Source: CAZXYS01 sp964645005 (GTDB taxonomy: Bacteria; Bacteroidota; Ignavibacteria; Kapaibacteriales; UBA2268). From it: 42,717 nt of DNA. Both the position numbers and the translations under genes were made by a program. Where the stretch lies: positions 1-42,717 of the forward strand of contig CAZXYS010000035.1 in assembly GCA_964645005.1 (NCBI GenBank). Direction: 5' to 3'. The number at the start of each line of letters is the position of its first letter. Within the stretch, counting starts at the first letter, position 1. This document shows, piece after piece, positions 25,061-34,266 of this stretch. The notes below the pieces were generated by a model. The model had not been told where the DNA came from. It searched no databases and was given only the letters and a program-made list of their open reading frames with translations.

Positions 25061-26203
25061 ATGAATGATAGAACAACATATCTTTTTACGTCGGAATCTG
25101 TTTCGGAAGGGCACCCTGACAAGGTGTGCGACCAGGTATCCGATGCGGTTTTGGACGCGATGCTTGCGGACGATCCCGAAAGCCGCGTAGCATGTGAATG
25201 CTTTACAACTACAGGCATGATACTGGTTGGCGGTGAGATTAGAACGGAAACATACCTTGATCTGCAGACTATTGTCAGGAATGTTATCCGCGATATCGGC
25301 TATACCGAAGATAATCTTAGATTTGAATCAAATTCCGTGGCTGTGCTGAATGTTATAAATGACCAGTCGGCAGATATTGCTGCCGGCGTTGATACCGGCG
25401 GCGCAGGCGATCAGGGAATGATGTTTGGTTATGCCACCCAGGAAACAGAAGAACTGATGCCGGCACCTATCATGTACGCTCATAAACTTGTTAAGAAATT
25501 GGCTGATGTACGTAAAATATCCGGCGAGATCGATTATCTGCGGCCCGATTCAAAATCGCAGGTATCGGTTGAATACGCTGACAGCGGCGAAATTTTACGC
25601 GTTGACACTGTAGTTATTTCGACGCAGCATGATCCGGACATCCCAAATGAGAGAATCAGAGAAGATATGATAGAGAAAGTTATCAAACAGGTAATTCCGC
25701 CGCATCTTCTCGACGAGAAAACCAAATACCACGTAAATCCTACAGGTGTTTTTATTATAGGAGGTCCACACGGCGATACCGGATTGACCGGTCGGAAGAT
25801 CATAGTCGATACTTACGGCGGTATGGCGCCGCATGGCGGAGGGGCTTTCTCGGGGAAAGATCCTACAAAGGTCGACCGCTCTGCAGCTTATGCGGCGCGC
25901 CATCTTGCTAAAAACATCGTTGCTGCTGATTTGGCAAAAGAAGCTACGATTCAGCTATCATACGCAATTGGTGTTCCGCAGCCGGTATCGATATATGTCG
26001 ATACTCACGGTACATCCGAACTACCGCAATCGGTCATTGCAAAATACATCAAAGAGAATGTTGATCTTACACCTAAGGGAATTATTCAAAAACTTAGACT
26101 TAAAGAGCCCATCTACCAAAATACAGCATGTTACGGACATTTCGGCAGACCGGATTTCCCGTGGGAACAGCTTGATTTGGTAGAATTTTTCAAGAAAATA
26201 TGA
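25061..26203 (+). CDS. metK: S-adenosylmethionine synthetase
   Basis: MetK makes S-adenosylmethionine from methionine and ATP. The 380 residues show the three-domain family with the ATP-binding GHPDK at 17-21, the conserved GAGDQGMMFGYAT at 114-126, the phosphate-binding GGGAFSGKDPTKVDRS near 260, and GRPDFPWE at the end. Length is typical. AAGGATAG lies just before ATG 25061. It is followed within 17 nt by a four-helix-bundle gene and then ahcY, grouping two enzymes of the SAM cycle. Confidence 0.97.
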   Translation: MNDRTTYLFTSESVSEGHPDKVCDQVSDAVLDAMLADDPESRVACECFTTTGMILVGGEIRTETYLDLQTIVRNVIRDIGYTEDNLRFESNSVAVLNVINDQSADIAAGVDTGGAGDQGMMFGYATQETEELMPAPIMYAHKLVKKLADVRKISGEIDYLRPDSKSQVSVEYADSGEILRVDTVVISTQHDPDIPNERIREDMIEKVIKQVIPPHLLDEKTKYHVNPTGVFIIGGPHGDTGLTGRKIIVDTYGGMAPHGGGAFSGKDPTKVDRSAAYAARHLAKNIVAADLAKEATIQLSYAIGVPQPVSIYVDTHGTSELPQSVIAKYIKENVDLTPKGIIQKLRLKEPIYQNTACYGHFGRPDFPWEQLDLVEFFKKI

Positions 26204-26220
26204 ATCAATGAGGTCATAAG

Positions 26221-26598
26221 ATGGAAGATTTCAGAGATATGAAGGTCTGGAAAAAAGCGATTGAATTGACTAAGGATATTTATGGAGTAACAGAACTCTT
26301 CCCCGAGGATGAACAGCAGATCCTCGCGGCTGAAGTCAAAAGGTCAAGTCAATTCATACCTGCAAATATAGCTAAGGCAGCAGGAACTACATTTCAAATG
26401 GACGGTATCACATTTGTTGATGAAGCTCTTGCCACTTGCTATGAACTGGAAACACAGATATTTTTGGCTTATGAAGTCAAGTATATTCCAACAACGGCGT
26501 ACATGAAAATTACAAAAGCCATTACGGAAGTAAAAAGTATGATCATATCTCTGATCAAAAAAATGAAATTATCTTATGGTGATGATCCTGCAAATTGA
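26221..26598 (+). CDS. Four-helix-bundle protein (23S rRNA intervening-sequence protein family)
   Basis: A 125-aa, all-helical protein of the family first seen encoded in 23S rRNA intervening sequences (S23/IVP). Characteristic are the opening F-x-DMKVWKKAIELT, the middle QILAAEVKRSSQFIPANIAKA, and FVDEALATCYELETQIFLA with a final charged helix. These proteins form pentameric helical bundles; function is unclear. It lies between metK and ahcY with 17 nt to metK, so it is co-transcribed, and no rRNA gene is nearby. Confidence 0.9.
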   Translation: MEDFRDMKVWKKAIELTKDIYGVTELFPEDEQQILAAEVKRSSQFIPANIAKAAGTTFQMDGITFVDEALATCYELETQIFLAYEVKYIPTTAYMKITKAITEVKSMIISLIKKMKLSYGDDPAN

Positions 26599-26647
26599 CT
26601 TAAAATTAAGTTGAATTGGAGATGCTGTTTTTCCAATCATTAATACT

Positions 26648-26677
26648 GATCTTGAGTTGAAATCATTTCTCAGGATC
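26648..26677 (+). promoter_or_regulatory. Hairpin in the ahcY leader
   Basis: GATCTTGAG (26648-26656) pairs with CTCAGGATC (26669-26677), nine pairs with one wobble and a 12-nt loop, 71 nt before the ahcY start. It does not match the S-adenosylhomocysteine or SAM riboswitch consensus as I recall them. It may be a processing or pausing structure. Confidence 0.45.
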
Positions 26678-26747
26678 ATGACTTATTCGCAATATTAGAA
26701 ATATTCAGATCATTATTTTGTAAAATATAAATCAGGAGCAATTTACT

Positions 26748-28061
26748 ATGGCAGATTATGCACCCCCGAAAGAGCAGGGGAAACTCGACCAAAAAGAAGG
26801 CGTTTATACTGTTCGCGACCTGAGCCTTGCAAGCGAGGGAAGAAGACTTATCGACTGGGCTGAATCCAGAATGCCCGTTTTGATGAGCCTGCGCGAAAAG
26901 TACAAAGAGACAAAACCATTCAAAGGATACAGAGTCACCGGCTGTCTTCACGTCACCAAAGAAACAGCTGTGCTTATCAAAACATTCATCGAAGCAGGTG
27001 CAGAGATCTCATGGTCAGGCTGCAATCCGCTGTCAACAAACGACGCGGTAGCCGCTGCGCTGGCAGATGAGGGCGTTTCAATCCATGCATGGTATAACAA
27101 TCATGAAGATTTCTACTGGTGCATTAAAAGGACCATCGATACGCCGCCGCATACAACGCTCGATGACGGCTGCGACCTGATAAACACAGTCCATGAAGAA
27201 TACCAGGATATGGCGACATCCCACATTATCGGCGGAACCGAGGAAACCACTACAGGTATCCAGAGATTGCGTGCCAGAGCTAAATCCGGCAAGCTACTCT
27301 ATCCTGTTTACGCCGTGAATGATACCGAAACCAAATGGGATTTCGATAATGTGTACGGTACGGGTCAGTCCACAATAGACGGAATTCTGAGGGCTACTTC
27401 AGTTCTGATAGCCAGTAAGAATTTCGTGGTTGCCGGACATGGTCACTGCGGTTCAGGCGTTGCCAAGCGCGCAAAAGGCTTGGGAGCGAATACAATCGTA
27501 ACCGAAGTTAAGCCTACGGCAGCCCTGAAAGGCGCCCTGGAAGGTCACGAAGTTATGACTATGGATGAAGCCGCGAAAGTCGGTGATATCTTCGTAACGG
27601 CGACAGGTGTTAAGGATATTATCCGCAAAGAGCACTTTGAATCAATGCGCGACGGCGCTATTGTCTGCAATACCGGACATTACGACGCGGAGATCAATAT
27701 TTCCGAACTGGAAGAGATCTCGGAATCCAAGCGCGAAGTTCGCCCGAACTGCGAAGAATATACGCTTAAAAATGGTAAGAGAATATACCTTCTCGCTCAG
27801 GGCAGGCTTGTAAACCTCGCAGCAGCAGAAGGGCATCCGTCAGAAGTTATGGACATGTCTTTTGCAAATCAGTTCATGTCTCACCTTACTCTGATCAAGA
27901 AGAGCGAATCAGGTGAAACTCTGCCGAAAGAAGTACTGGACGTTCCCGAGGATAACGACCAGTTCATCGCGGAAACTCGCCTGAATCTGATGGACATGCA
28001 GATCGACAAATTGACCGACGAGCAGATCAAGTATATCGACGATTACAATGCAGGCACCTAA
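26748..28061 (+). CDS. ahcY: Adenosylhomocysteinase
   Basis: AhcY hydrolyses S-adenosylhomocysteine to adenosine and homocysteine using tightly bound NAD, removing the product inhibitor of methyltransferases. The 437 residues contain the substrate region GCLHVTKETAVLIKT near residue 65, SCNPLSTNDAVAAAL-type segment (here GCNPLSTND) near 90, GIQRL and YPVYAVNDTETK near 190, and the NAD-binding VAGHGHCGSGVAKRAKGLGA near 227. The C-terminus has GHPSEVMDMSFANQ and a final YIDDYNAGT. It works with MetK at the start of the operon. A strong terminator follows. Confidence 0.97.
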   Translation: MADYAPPKEQGKLDQKEGVYTVRDLSLASEGRRLIDWAESRMPVLMSLREKYKETKPFKGYRVTGCLHVTKETAVLIKTFIEAGAEISWSGCNPLSTNDAVAAALADEGVSIHAWYNNHEDFYWCIKRTIDTPPHTTLDDGCDLINTVHEEYQDMATSHIIGGTEETTTGIQRLRARAKSGKLLYPVYAVNDTETKWDFDNVYGTGQSTIDGILRATSVLIASKNFVVAGHGHCGSGVAKRAKGLGANTIVTEVKPTAALKGALEGHEVMTMDEAAKVGDIFVTATGVKDIIRKEHFESMRDGAIVCNTGHYDAEINISELEEISESKREVRPNCEEYTLKNGKRIYLLAQGRLVNLAAAEGHPSEVMDMSFANQFMSHLTLIKKSESGETLPKEVLDVPEDNDQFIAETRLNLMDMQIDKLTDEQIKYIDDYNAGT

Positions 28062-28093
28062 GATAGGTAAATTTGCATGGAATAGTTATAAAA

Positions 28094-28124
28094 AAACCCC
28101 GGTCGTATTGATCGGGGTTTTTAT
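28094..28124 (+). terminator. Rho-independent terminator after ahcY
   Basis: AAACCCCG (28094-28101) pairs with CGGGGTTT (28113-28120) with three more inner pairs, one of them a wobble, and a five-base loop, followed by T run to 28122. It closes the nucleotidyltransferase-metK-ahcY transcript. Confidence 0.9.
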
Positions 28125-28216
28125 TTAAAATTGAGATTCTAAAGAAAAACCCATATATTTAATTTTTTACTGAATACGAAGATAACTAAAGCGTTAATAA
28201 AATTGTAGGTTGTATT

Positions 28217-29221
28217 TTGGGTAAATATCCGGTAGTATTATGCAGTTCTGTGATTCGCTCATCAACTGAAGGTGAGAGCCACGGTGGACTATATCTGGTT
28301 GATCTTGATAATGAGCGGGTTAAACAAGTAGTAGATTGGGAAGAGCAAAATATAGACTGGTCAGGACGAGGTGCTGAAAGAGGATTGCGGGGAATAGAAT
28401 TCTATAATGATCAAATCATAGCAGCAACTTCTGATGAAATTTGTTATTATGACAAGGAATTTAATCTAATAAAATCGTTTACTAATGAGTATTTGAAGTA
28501 TTGTCATGAAATACATAGAGCAGATGATAGACTTTATTTGTCATCAACGGGTACTGATTCCATTCTTATATTCAATCTTAAAACTGATAAATTTGAAAAA
28601 GGTGCGTGCATACGCGTAAAAATTAATGTGCTCAGAATGTTGGATAAGATTCCCAACAAGTTGGGAATTAAATGGGGGATAAATTACGGTATAATTTACT
28701 TTAGCTTTGATCCCGAGAGCGATGATGGTCCGTCAACTATGGATACTCACCATATCAACAATGTATTTTATAAAGACGGCGAAATATACTTCTCCGGTAC
28801 CGGTATGACGCAGTTGATGAAAATTAATAAGAACGATGAAGTTGAGAATGTTGCCTGGATTCCCATTGGCACTCATAATGTACAATTTTACAATGGCTAT
28901 ATACTATTCAATCAAACTGCCGATGACAATGTTTCCTTATGTAACAGGAAAGGACATCTGATCCAGTCGTTTCGTATTAAAACATATGATGAGGATGAAT
29001 TGATTAATACTAATGTTCCGAAAGATCATGCCCGGCAGGGATTCGGCAGAGGACTTTGCACCTACGGTGATTATATTATTGGCGGTTCGTCGCCGGCAAC
29101 AATCTCTCTTTATAAGATTGGTGAGACAGAACCGATAAAAACTGTAAACATTTCAATGGATATAAGAAATGCTATCCATGGTCTGGAGGTATATCCCTAT
29201 GAATGCGGGCATTTATTTTAA
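28217..29221 (+). CDS. Beta-propeller-like protein of unknown function
   Basis: A 334-aa protein without signal peptide, so probably cytoplasmic. I do not recognise a specific family. Repeated units such as GIEFYNDQIIAATSDEICYYD, CHEIHRADDRLYLSSTG and NVFYKDGEIYFSGTG, with conserved His at HEIH, HHIN, THNV and IHGLEVYP, suggest a six-bladed NHL/SMP-30-like propeller with a His-lined centre. There is no ATG: the best start is TTG at 28217, though ATT at 28202 is the other in-frame option, and no good Shine-Dalgarno is seen. Its stop overlaps the convergent lipoprotein stop by 4 nt. It may bind metal or process a sugar or lactone; this is inference. Confidence 0.75.
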   Translation: MGKYPVVLCSSVIRSSTEGESHGGLYLVDLDNERVKQVVDWEEQNIDWSGRGAERGLRGIEFYNDQIIAATSDEICYYDKEFNLIKSFTNEYLKYCHEIHRADDRLYLSSTGTDSILIFNLKTDKFEKGACIRVKINVLRMLDKIPNKLGIKWGINYGIIYFSFDPESDDGPSTMDTHHINNVFYKDGEIYFSGTGMTQLMKINKNDEVENVAWIPIGTHNVQFYNGYILFNQTADDNVSLCNRKGHLIQSFRIKTYDEDELINTNVPKDHARQGFGRGLCTYGDYIIGGSSPATISLYKIGETEPIKTVNISMDIRNAIHGLEVYPYECGHLF

Positions 29222-29916
29222 TTCAAATCTGCCATAAGCCGCTCATAGTCATTGTATATCAGGTGCTGGATTTTGTCCATAGCCATTTTAAAGGCTTTGA
29301 TGTAACCTGCCTTTTTCATGTCTGATTCTCTATAGCCATAGTATAGACCTGCGGTTTCAGTAGATATGCCGCCGGCTTTGTAGATGCCGATTAATTCATT
29401 TTCGAGATTGTAGATCTCAACTGATAACTTTAAATCTGTTTCTCTGATATCATACGGTAAGCCCAATAATGTCAGAGTGAACATTGATGCCCCGTGGAGA
29501 ACATATAGTAAAGGACTGTCGTTGTTACATTCATAGATCTCTAATCTGCAAACGATATACCCTCGTTTTTCGCCAAACGGGCGGGTTATGTTTTCCGTGA
29601 CATAGTTTCTGAAAAGCATTTTACTTTCTCTGAAGTAAATGCCGTTCATGCCAACCATGTTTAAATTGATTTCGTTGTTGACAGTGTAATCCTGGCTGTT
29701 TTGGCTTGTCCCGCTTTCATCTTTGTAAATCCGGAACATTTGGTTGGTAAAAGGTTTGGAAAATGATTCCCTGTCCAATTCGGGCTCGAGGCGGGGCAGA
29801 CGCTGTTCGTTTGGTCTGCCGATTTTGTAATCTTGGAGGCTGATAGTTTGGCAACTCAATAGAACTACGGTCAATGCTAAGATCAGCAGATTCATTTTGT
29901 TGAAGATTGTTTTCAT
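29218..29916 (-). CDS. Lipoprotein of unknown function
   Basis: A 232-aa protein with a lipoprotein signal peptide: positive N-terminus (MKTIFNK), hydrophobic core and lipobox LLSC with Cys22 as the lipidation site. The mature part is hydrophilic with beta-rich segments and no family that I recognise; it has about 50 residues of disordered-looking sequence after the Cys. It probably faces the periplasm or outer membrane. It converges with the propeller-like gene (stops overlap). The upstream 280 nt separate it from sigma gene B, in divergent orientation. Confidence 0.8.
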   Translation of the reverse strand: MKTIFNKMNLLILALTVVLLSCQTISLQDYKIGRPNEQRLPRLEPELDRESFSKPFTNQMFRIYKDESGTSQNSQDYTVNNEINLNMVGMNGIYFRESKMLFRNYVTENITRPFGEKRGYIVCRLEIYECNNDSPLLYVLHGASMFTLTLLGLPYDIRETDLKLSVEIYNLENELIGIYKAGGISTETAGLYYGYRESDMKKAGYIKAFKMAMDKIQHLIYNDYERLMADLN

Positions 29917-30196
29917 GGTATCACCTGTATATTATTGAAATTTCTCGGGTGTAATATAATGAATATGCAAGTATGATGTTATTCATATTATTGTGACTTT
30001 ATCTGTATGCTTAGTTGTTAGATGTGTTTAGATATAGTGGGGATTGAGGGTATAGGCAGGGTAGGGAATTTGTTCTGAGAATAGCCGAATTATGAGAGCT
30101 AAAGCTACCTGGAAATACAATTCATGAACGATGAAACTTTTTCGGGTTTGATGTGTTATTATAATTATAATGGGTATGTCATTACCGGGATTTTAA

Positions 30197-30724
30197 ATGA
30201 ATCGGAATGAAGCATCAAATATTTTGCGCGGCAGGGTCCTTGCTATATTGAAAAAACAATATAGCAATGTAAGAGAAGATTTTATCATCTCTGCTTTGCA
30301 TGATGCGTTGCTGAAATACGAAAAGCGTGCGCCGAAACATGTAAAAGACAGCGATAGAGCAAGTATTTCCTGGATTGTAACTACTGCCGGAAATGAAATA
30401 AAGAATATTTTGAGAAAGGAGGAAGACAATGATTTACTCATTGATGACTTAAGCGATGACGACAACAATCAAGTTAATGATATGATTGACAAAATGCATA
30501 ATCATAACTATGAGAATGATATGGACTTTAAAATGTTGTACGAAATAATACTGTCACAGTTAACGCCCCGGCAGCAGGAGATATTTAAGCTTGCCCTGTA
30601 TGAATATACAAATTCAGCGATTGCCTTAAAGCTGGGGATAAGCGAGAGAACTGTGAATTACGAAAAGAAAAAATGTAAAGAGATAATATTAAAATATTAC
30701 CCCCCCCCCTTAATAATATTTTAA
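30197..30724 (+). CDS. Sigma-70 family (ECF-like) RNA polymerase sigma factor, cassette B
   Basis: A 175-aa protein. Residues about 20-80 match a shortened region 2 (ISALHDALLKYEKR, SWIVTTAGNEIKNILRKEE). An acidic linker follows (80-110), then region 4 (113-165) with LTPRQQEIFKLALYEYTNSAIALKLGISERTVNYE as the helix-turn-helix. It is an orphan: no anti-sigma gene is adjacent. Five secreted-protein genes lie downstream on the same strand. The last codons run through a ten-C tract (30700-30709) encoding YYPPP before LIIF; loss of one C would end the protein at YYPPP. TATAATTATAAT lies 25-35 nt upstream of the start as a possible promoter. Confidence 0.8.
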   Translation: MNRNEASNILRGRVLAILKKQYSNVREDFIISALHDALLKYEKRAPKHVKDSDRASISWIVTTAGNEIKNILRKEEDNDLLIDDLSDDDNNQVNDMIDKMHNHNYENDMDFKMLYEIILSQLTPRQQEIFKLALYEYTNSAIALKLGISERTVNYEKKKCKEIILKYYPPPLIIF

Positions 30725-30774
30725 GCCAGCCTAACAATAAAAAATGTTTGCGCTAATAGTGTGTTTGAAGTTGT

Positions 30775-30788
30775 CTTATATATAAAGG
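30775..30788 (+). promoter_or_regulatory. CTTATATATAAAGG element after sigma gene B
   Basis: CTTATATATAAAGG lies 50 nt past the sigma B stop and 30 nt before the first cargo start. It is 13/14 identical to the element after sigma gene A. It may be the promoter core for the cargo operon; the same position could also provide a purine-rich leader. Confidence 0.35.
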
Positions 30789-30818
30789 AGAAATTTATTA
30801 AATATTATTGAGGTAATC

Positions 30819-33800
30819 ATGAGACACTTATCATTCATTTTCGCTTTACTGGTTGTAATTTTTCTAAATATTAATTTTGCAAATTCTCAACAAGTACAAA
30901 TCGATTTTCCTGAACAAGGAGCAACTAATATTACTAAAGATCCAGAGATTCAGGTATCAATAACTGATAATTATCATATTGATACCAGTAGTATCCCCTT
31001 TAATCATTACAGAGATACCCTCGTATATGATTCTACAATGGGAAGATTATATAGGGCTCTAATAGATTTTTACCCAACATCTTTATATGATGGTACTGAC
31101 AGCAGCTTAAATATAGCTAAAATTGTAGGGGGTAGAGGCTACTGCGAAGTAGTAGATTCAGTTAACTTTACTTTTCGTAGCAGTAGGTTTTTAAATTATA
31201 ATGAAGAATATGGTATATCAATCCAAGGTTTAAGAGTATATGATCCAGCAATATCAGATACTGTTACAATTGATACCTTGATAGAAAATCTATTCACAAC
31301 TCAAGTCCCCCCAATTAAAGTAATGAAATCTACAGTTACAAAACCTAATGGGGTGCATTGTGATGATACATTATTTTTAAAGTTCAATGTACCACTAAAA
31401 GATTATGATATTAACAATCCCCCATTGGTTACTGTGGATTCAATAAGTTATTCAGTTAATGATAGTGGTAATGTAGTTCCTACCTATCATTCAGTCCAAG
31501 GAGAATATTATATAAGCCCGGATAGTCTAAAGTATGGTTTTATTCCAAATAACAATCTAGCCCCAGGGAAATCTTATGGAACTGACATAAAGCTAAGTAA
31601 TTATACTGCTGATACTACATATGATATGTATCAAACTTTTCATGTAAGAAAAACCGCCGAAGTATCAGTAAGCACAAGTTTGTTAGGTGCAGGTACACTC
31701 CCTCCAGGATGCGAACCATATGAAGGAAATTCAACATACTATATAAATGATGGAGAAGAGTGGACATTCCATGTACCTAAGTTTTGTGAAGGATACTATT
31801 TCTATGAATGGTTTTGCCCTCAGGATCCAGAAAATGGCATTGAAAATGACACTATACCAAGACTAAGTATTAACTTTAGTTGTGATGAATTACTTGATAG
31901 GGAATATATAGCACAGTATAAGAAAATACCATTAGATACATTACAAACTTATCCTTGTTTAAGTGTAGCCGGAGATACAATAGGTAAAGCGAAGGTTGAG
32001 AACTATGTTGACTCATTGGGAAATGGTAAATATACTGTTCAGGCATTTGGTAGTGATGGAATATATGTTTGTTGTGAAATGATGAATGATGCTGTATTTT
32101 CTCATTGGGAGAGTAATGACACTACATACGATAATAACGTCTCTCCTTGTGTTATAATTAATAGAAATGAAGGTGTTGATCCAAATAGAATAGGTAAAAA
32201 CATAGACTTAAATCCTAAAGGTCATTTACCAGTTGTTGTAGATTGTCCAACTATTGATCTCGGTATTGAGATTAGGTGGGCAGATCACACAGAAGGTAAT
32301 TATATTCCACCAACTGAGATACCCAATTTAATAGAAGATCTTGAAATTATCCACGAAACTAATTCATATCGTCCGGATATTGACCAAGACAATAACAGTC
32401 CTCGAATTGCTTGGGCACACCAGCAATTAACTTCAAGTGGAGGAAATTATACGGTAACAGTAAATTTAACGATGAAGGATGGTTATGAGATATATCATTA
32501 TATAGATGAAAGAACTGGAGATAAAAAAGGAAATTACAATAAACCTCATTATCAAATAGGTCAAAGTATGTCTGATCAGTTTACATATCCAAGATATCTT
32601 GAGTCTTGTTCTCCTGTAATAGAAGTAGGTATTAGAAAAGCTAGAAAATATTTAAAAATCCAGCGATATATGGAAAACCAATCAAAATTACCTAATACAA
32701 ATATTGTATCGATAAAACGTTATAATGATGATTACAGTAAACTTCTGTCAACAAAACCAGTTAAAAATTCTCGTCAGCATCATGGATTTTATGATGAAGT
32801 TGAATATGAGTTGTTATATGGTACTAGTCTTAAATTAGTCCCAACTGTTGCTGAGAATAAAGGATATGATAAAGTTGACTGGGAATGTGGATTAGTTGGT
32901 CAAACCTATTTTACTTGTCAACCTCAAGAAGATGATCCATATGAACTGGCATTGGGTTTAACTATAGATAGAGATATAAATGCTAGATTTATATTTAGGA
33001 CTGGCTTTAAGCTAATAAAAATTGCAGTACAAAAACCTTATGGCGGATCAGCTCAATTCGTACCATATGATATCTCACATACAGAAGGAGATGTTGTCAA
33101 GGAAGGATTACCCTTTAATCGTAGAATAGTCGGTATAAATACTTTAACCCAAGAAAGACCTGATAAAATACCTGGAGGTTGGACTTTTACAACTGCGGAA
33201 ATTCAATTTATATTTGACAGACCTGTTGATATAGAAACCTTCTATGGTAAATATTTTGTTTATGACATTTCTGAATATAAAGAGAATGGTGTAGGAATGA
33301 GATTAGATGGTGAAAAAGCAGGACATTATCCGTTTTATGAAGATAATACATATTTAGAAGATCATGGAGGTATTCCAAACAGCAAAGTAACTCTAGAATT
33401 AAAAAATCAATATGGTTTTGAAACACCACATATGAGTGCATTAAAATTTTCACTAAAGAATTCGGCAGACGGAATACAAGATATTAATGGTAATAATTTG
33501 ATAAGAAGTTATAACTTTATATTGGAAACAGAGATGCCACGTTTAGATGTAGAACTTAGAGATGAAAGAGTAGTATACGACGAGGATCCAACTGGCAAAG
33601 GGGAATATTTTTGTATATTTTGGGGTGCAGTTGCAAATCAAGAAAAAGATTCTGAATCAGGAAGCTCAAAATTTATTACGGGTATTAACCAAGATGCAGC
33701 TATAAGGATTCCTTATTCTCCTGATATTATTAAAATAGATGCTAAAAATCCATTAGATGAATATGATATTGATATTGTTGATCACTCTGTTTATAATCAA

Positions 33801-34166
33801 CATATGAATGTATTACCAATGTTTGAAGACGCATATGTATCGTTTGGTTTTCATTCCACAGATAAAGACTGCGGTGAATCAGCTAGTAAATTTCAAAAGA
33901 TAGCTGATAAAGTATATGAAGCTGCTAATAGCTCTATGTTTGTGGATTCGAAGGTTGGTATTTGGTTAGCAGCAGCAGCAGCAGGATTTTATGCTGGAGC
34001 ATGGTATTGTATGTGGGATGATGATGATGCTATTTCTACTGGTGTAATGGAATTGACCAGACAACAACGGCTATGGGAAGCAAATAAATTATATCACCAA
34101 CAAAACGTGTTTCCACAAGGAACTATTAATGGTTCTAACTGGTTAATAATTATAACTCTTAAATAA
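30819..34166 (+). CDS. Large secreted multidomain protein with InlB-like repeats and Ig-like domain
   Basis: A 1115-aa exported protein. Signal peptide residues 1-24 (FIFALLVVIFLNINFANSQQ). An Ig-like (Big_5-like) opening domain has the pattern P-x2-GATNI-x-KDPEIQV. Around 280-370, 375-470 and 640-735 are three modules with G-Y-x-F-x-x-W turns and a closing I-x-A-x-F/Y strand (for example GYYFYEWFCP...REYIAQYKK; INARFIF), as in divergent InlB B-repeats. Around 785-905 is another Ig-like domain ending GIQDINGNNLIRSYNF. The C-terminal 200 residues contain an Ala-rich hydrophobic helix (VGIWLAAAAAGFYAGAW) and no T9SS tail. First cargo gene after sigma B, with TTGAGG upstream. Likely surface or secreted; function unknown. 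Confidence 0.75.
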   Translation: MRHLSFIFALLVVIFLNINFANSQQVQIDFPEQGATNITKDPEIQVSITDNYHIDTSSIPFNHYRDTLVYDSTMGRLYRALIDFYPTSLYDGTDSSLNIAKIVGGRGYCEVVDSVNFTFRSSRFLNYNEEYGISIQGLRVYDPAISDTVTIDTLIENLFTTQVPPIKVMKSTVTKPNGVHCDDTLFLKFNVPLKDYDINNPPLVTVDSISYSVNDSGNVVPTYHSVQGEYYISPDSLKYGFIPNNNLAPGKSYGTDIKLSNYTADTTYDMYQTFHVRKTAEVSVSTSLLGAGTLPPGCEPYEGNSTYYINDGEEWTFHVPKFCEGYYFYEWFCPQDPENGIENDTIPRLSINFSCDELLDREYIAQYKKIPLDTLQTYPCLSVAGDTIGKAKVENYVDSLGNGKYTVQAFGSDGIYVCCEMMNDAVFSHWESNDTTYDNNVSPCVIINRNEGVDPNRIGKNIDLNPKGHLPVVVDCPTIDLGIEIRWADHTEGNYIPPTEIPNLIEDLEIIHETNSYRPDIDQDNNSPRIAWAHQQLTSSGGNYTVTVNLTMKDGYEIYHYIDERTGDKKGNYNKPHYQIGQSMSDQFTYPRYLESCSPVIEVGIRKARKYLKIQRYMENQSKLPNTNIVSIKRYNDDYSKLLSTKPVKNSRQHHGFYDEVEYELLYGTSLKLVPTVAENKGYDKVDWECGLVGQTYFTCQPQEDDPYELALGLTIDRDINARFIFRTGFKLIKIAVQKPYGGSAQFVPYDISHTEGDVVKEGLPFNRRIVGINTLTQERPDKIPGGWTFTTAEIQFIFDRPVDIETFYGKYFVYDISEYKENGVGMRLDGEKAGHYPFYEDNTYLEDHGGIPNSKVTLELKNQYGFETPHMSALKFSLKNSADGIQDINGNNLIRSYNFILETEMPRLDVELRDERVVYDEDPTGKGEYFCIFWGAVANQEKDSESGSSKFITGINQDAAIRIPYSPDIIKIDAKNPLDEYDIDIVDHSVYNQHMNVLPMFEDAYVSFGFHSTDKDCGESASKFQKIADKVYEAANSSMFVDSKVGIWLAAAAAGFYAGAWYCMWDDDDAISTGVMELTRQQRLWEANKLYHQQNVFPQGTINGSNWLIIITLK

Positions 34167-34207
34167 GTTTTATAACGTATGGTATTCAATTCATAAAATA
34201 AATATTA

Positions 34208-34237
34208 CATCATTCCATTCATACAATAGGAATGATG
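34208..34237 (+). other. Intercistronic hairpin in cassette B
   Basis: CATCATTCC (34208-34216) is perfectly complementary to GGAATGATG (34229-34237) with a 12-nt loop. It occupies the 100-nt gap between the 1115-aa and the 769-aa genes. No clean T run follows, so partial termination or mRNA processing is possible. Confidence 0.5.
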
Positions 34238-34266
34238 AAATAAAATTTTAAACAATAGGTAGATAA

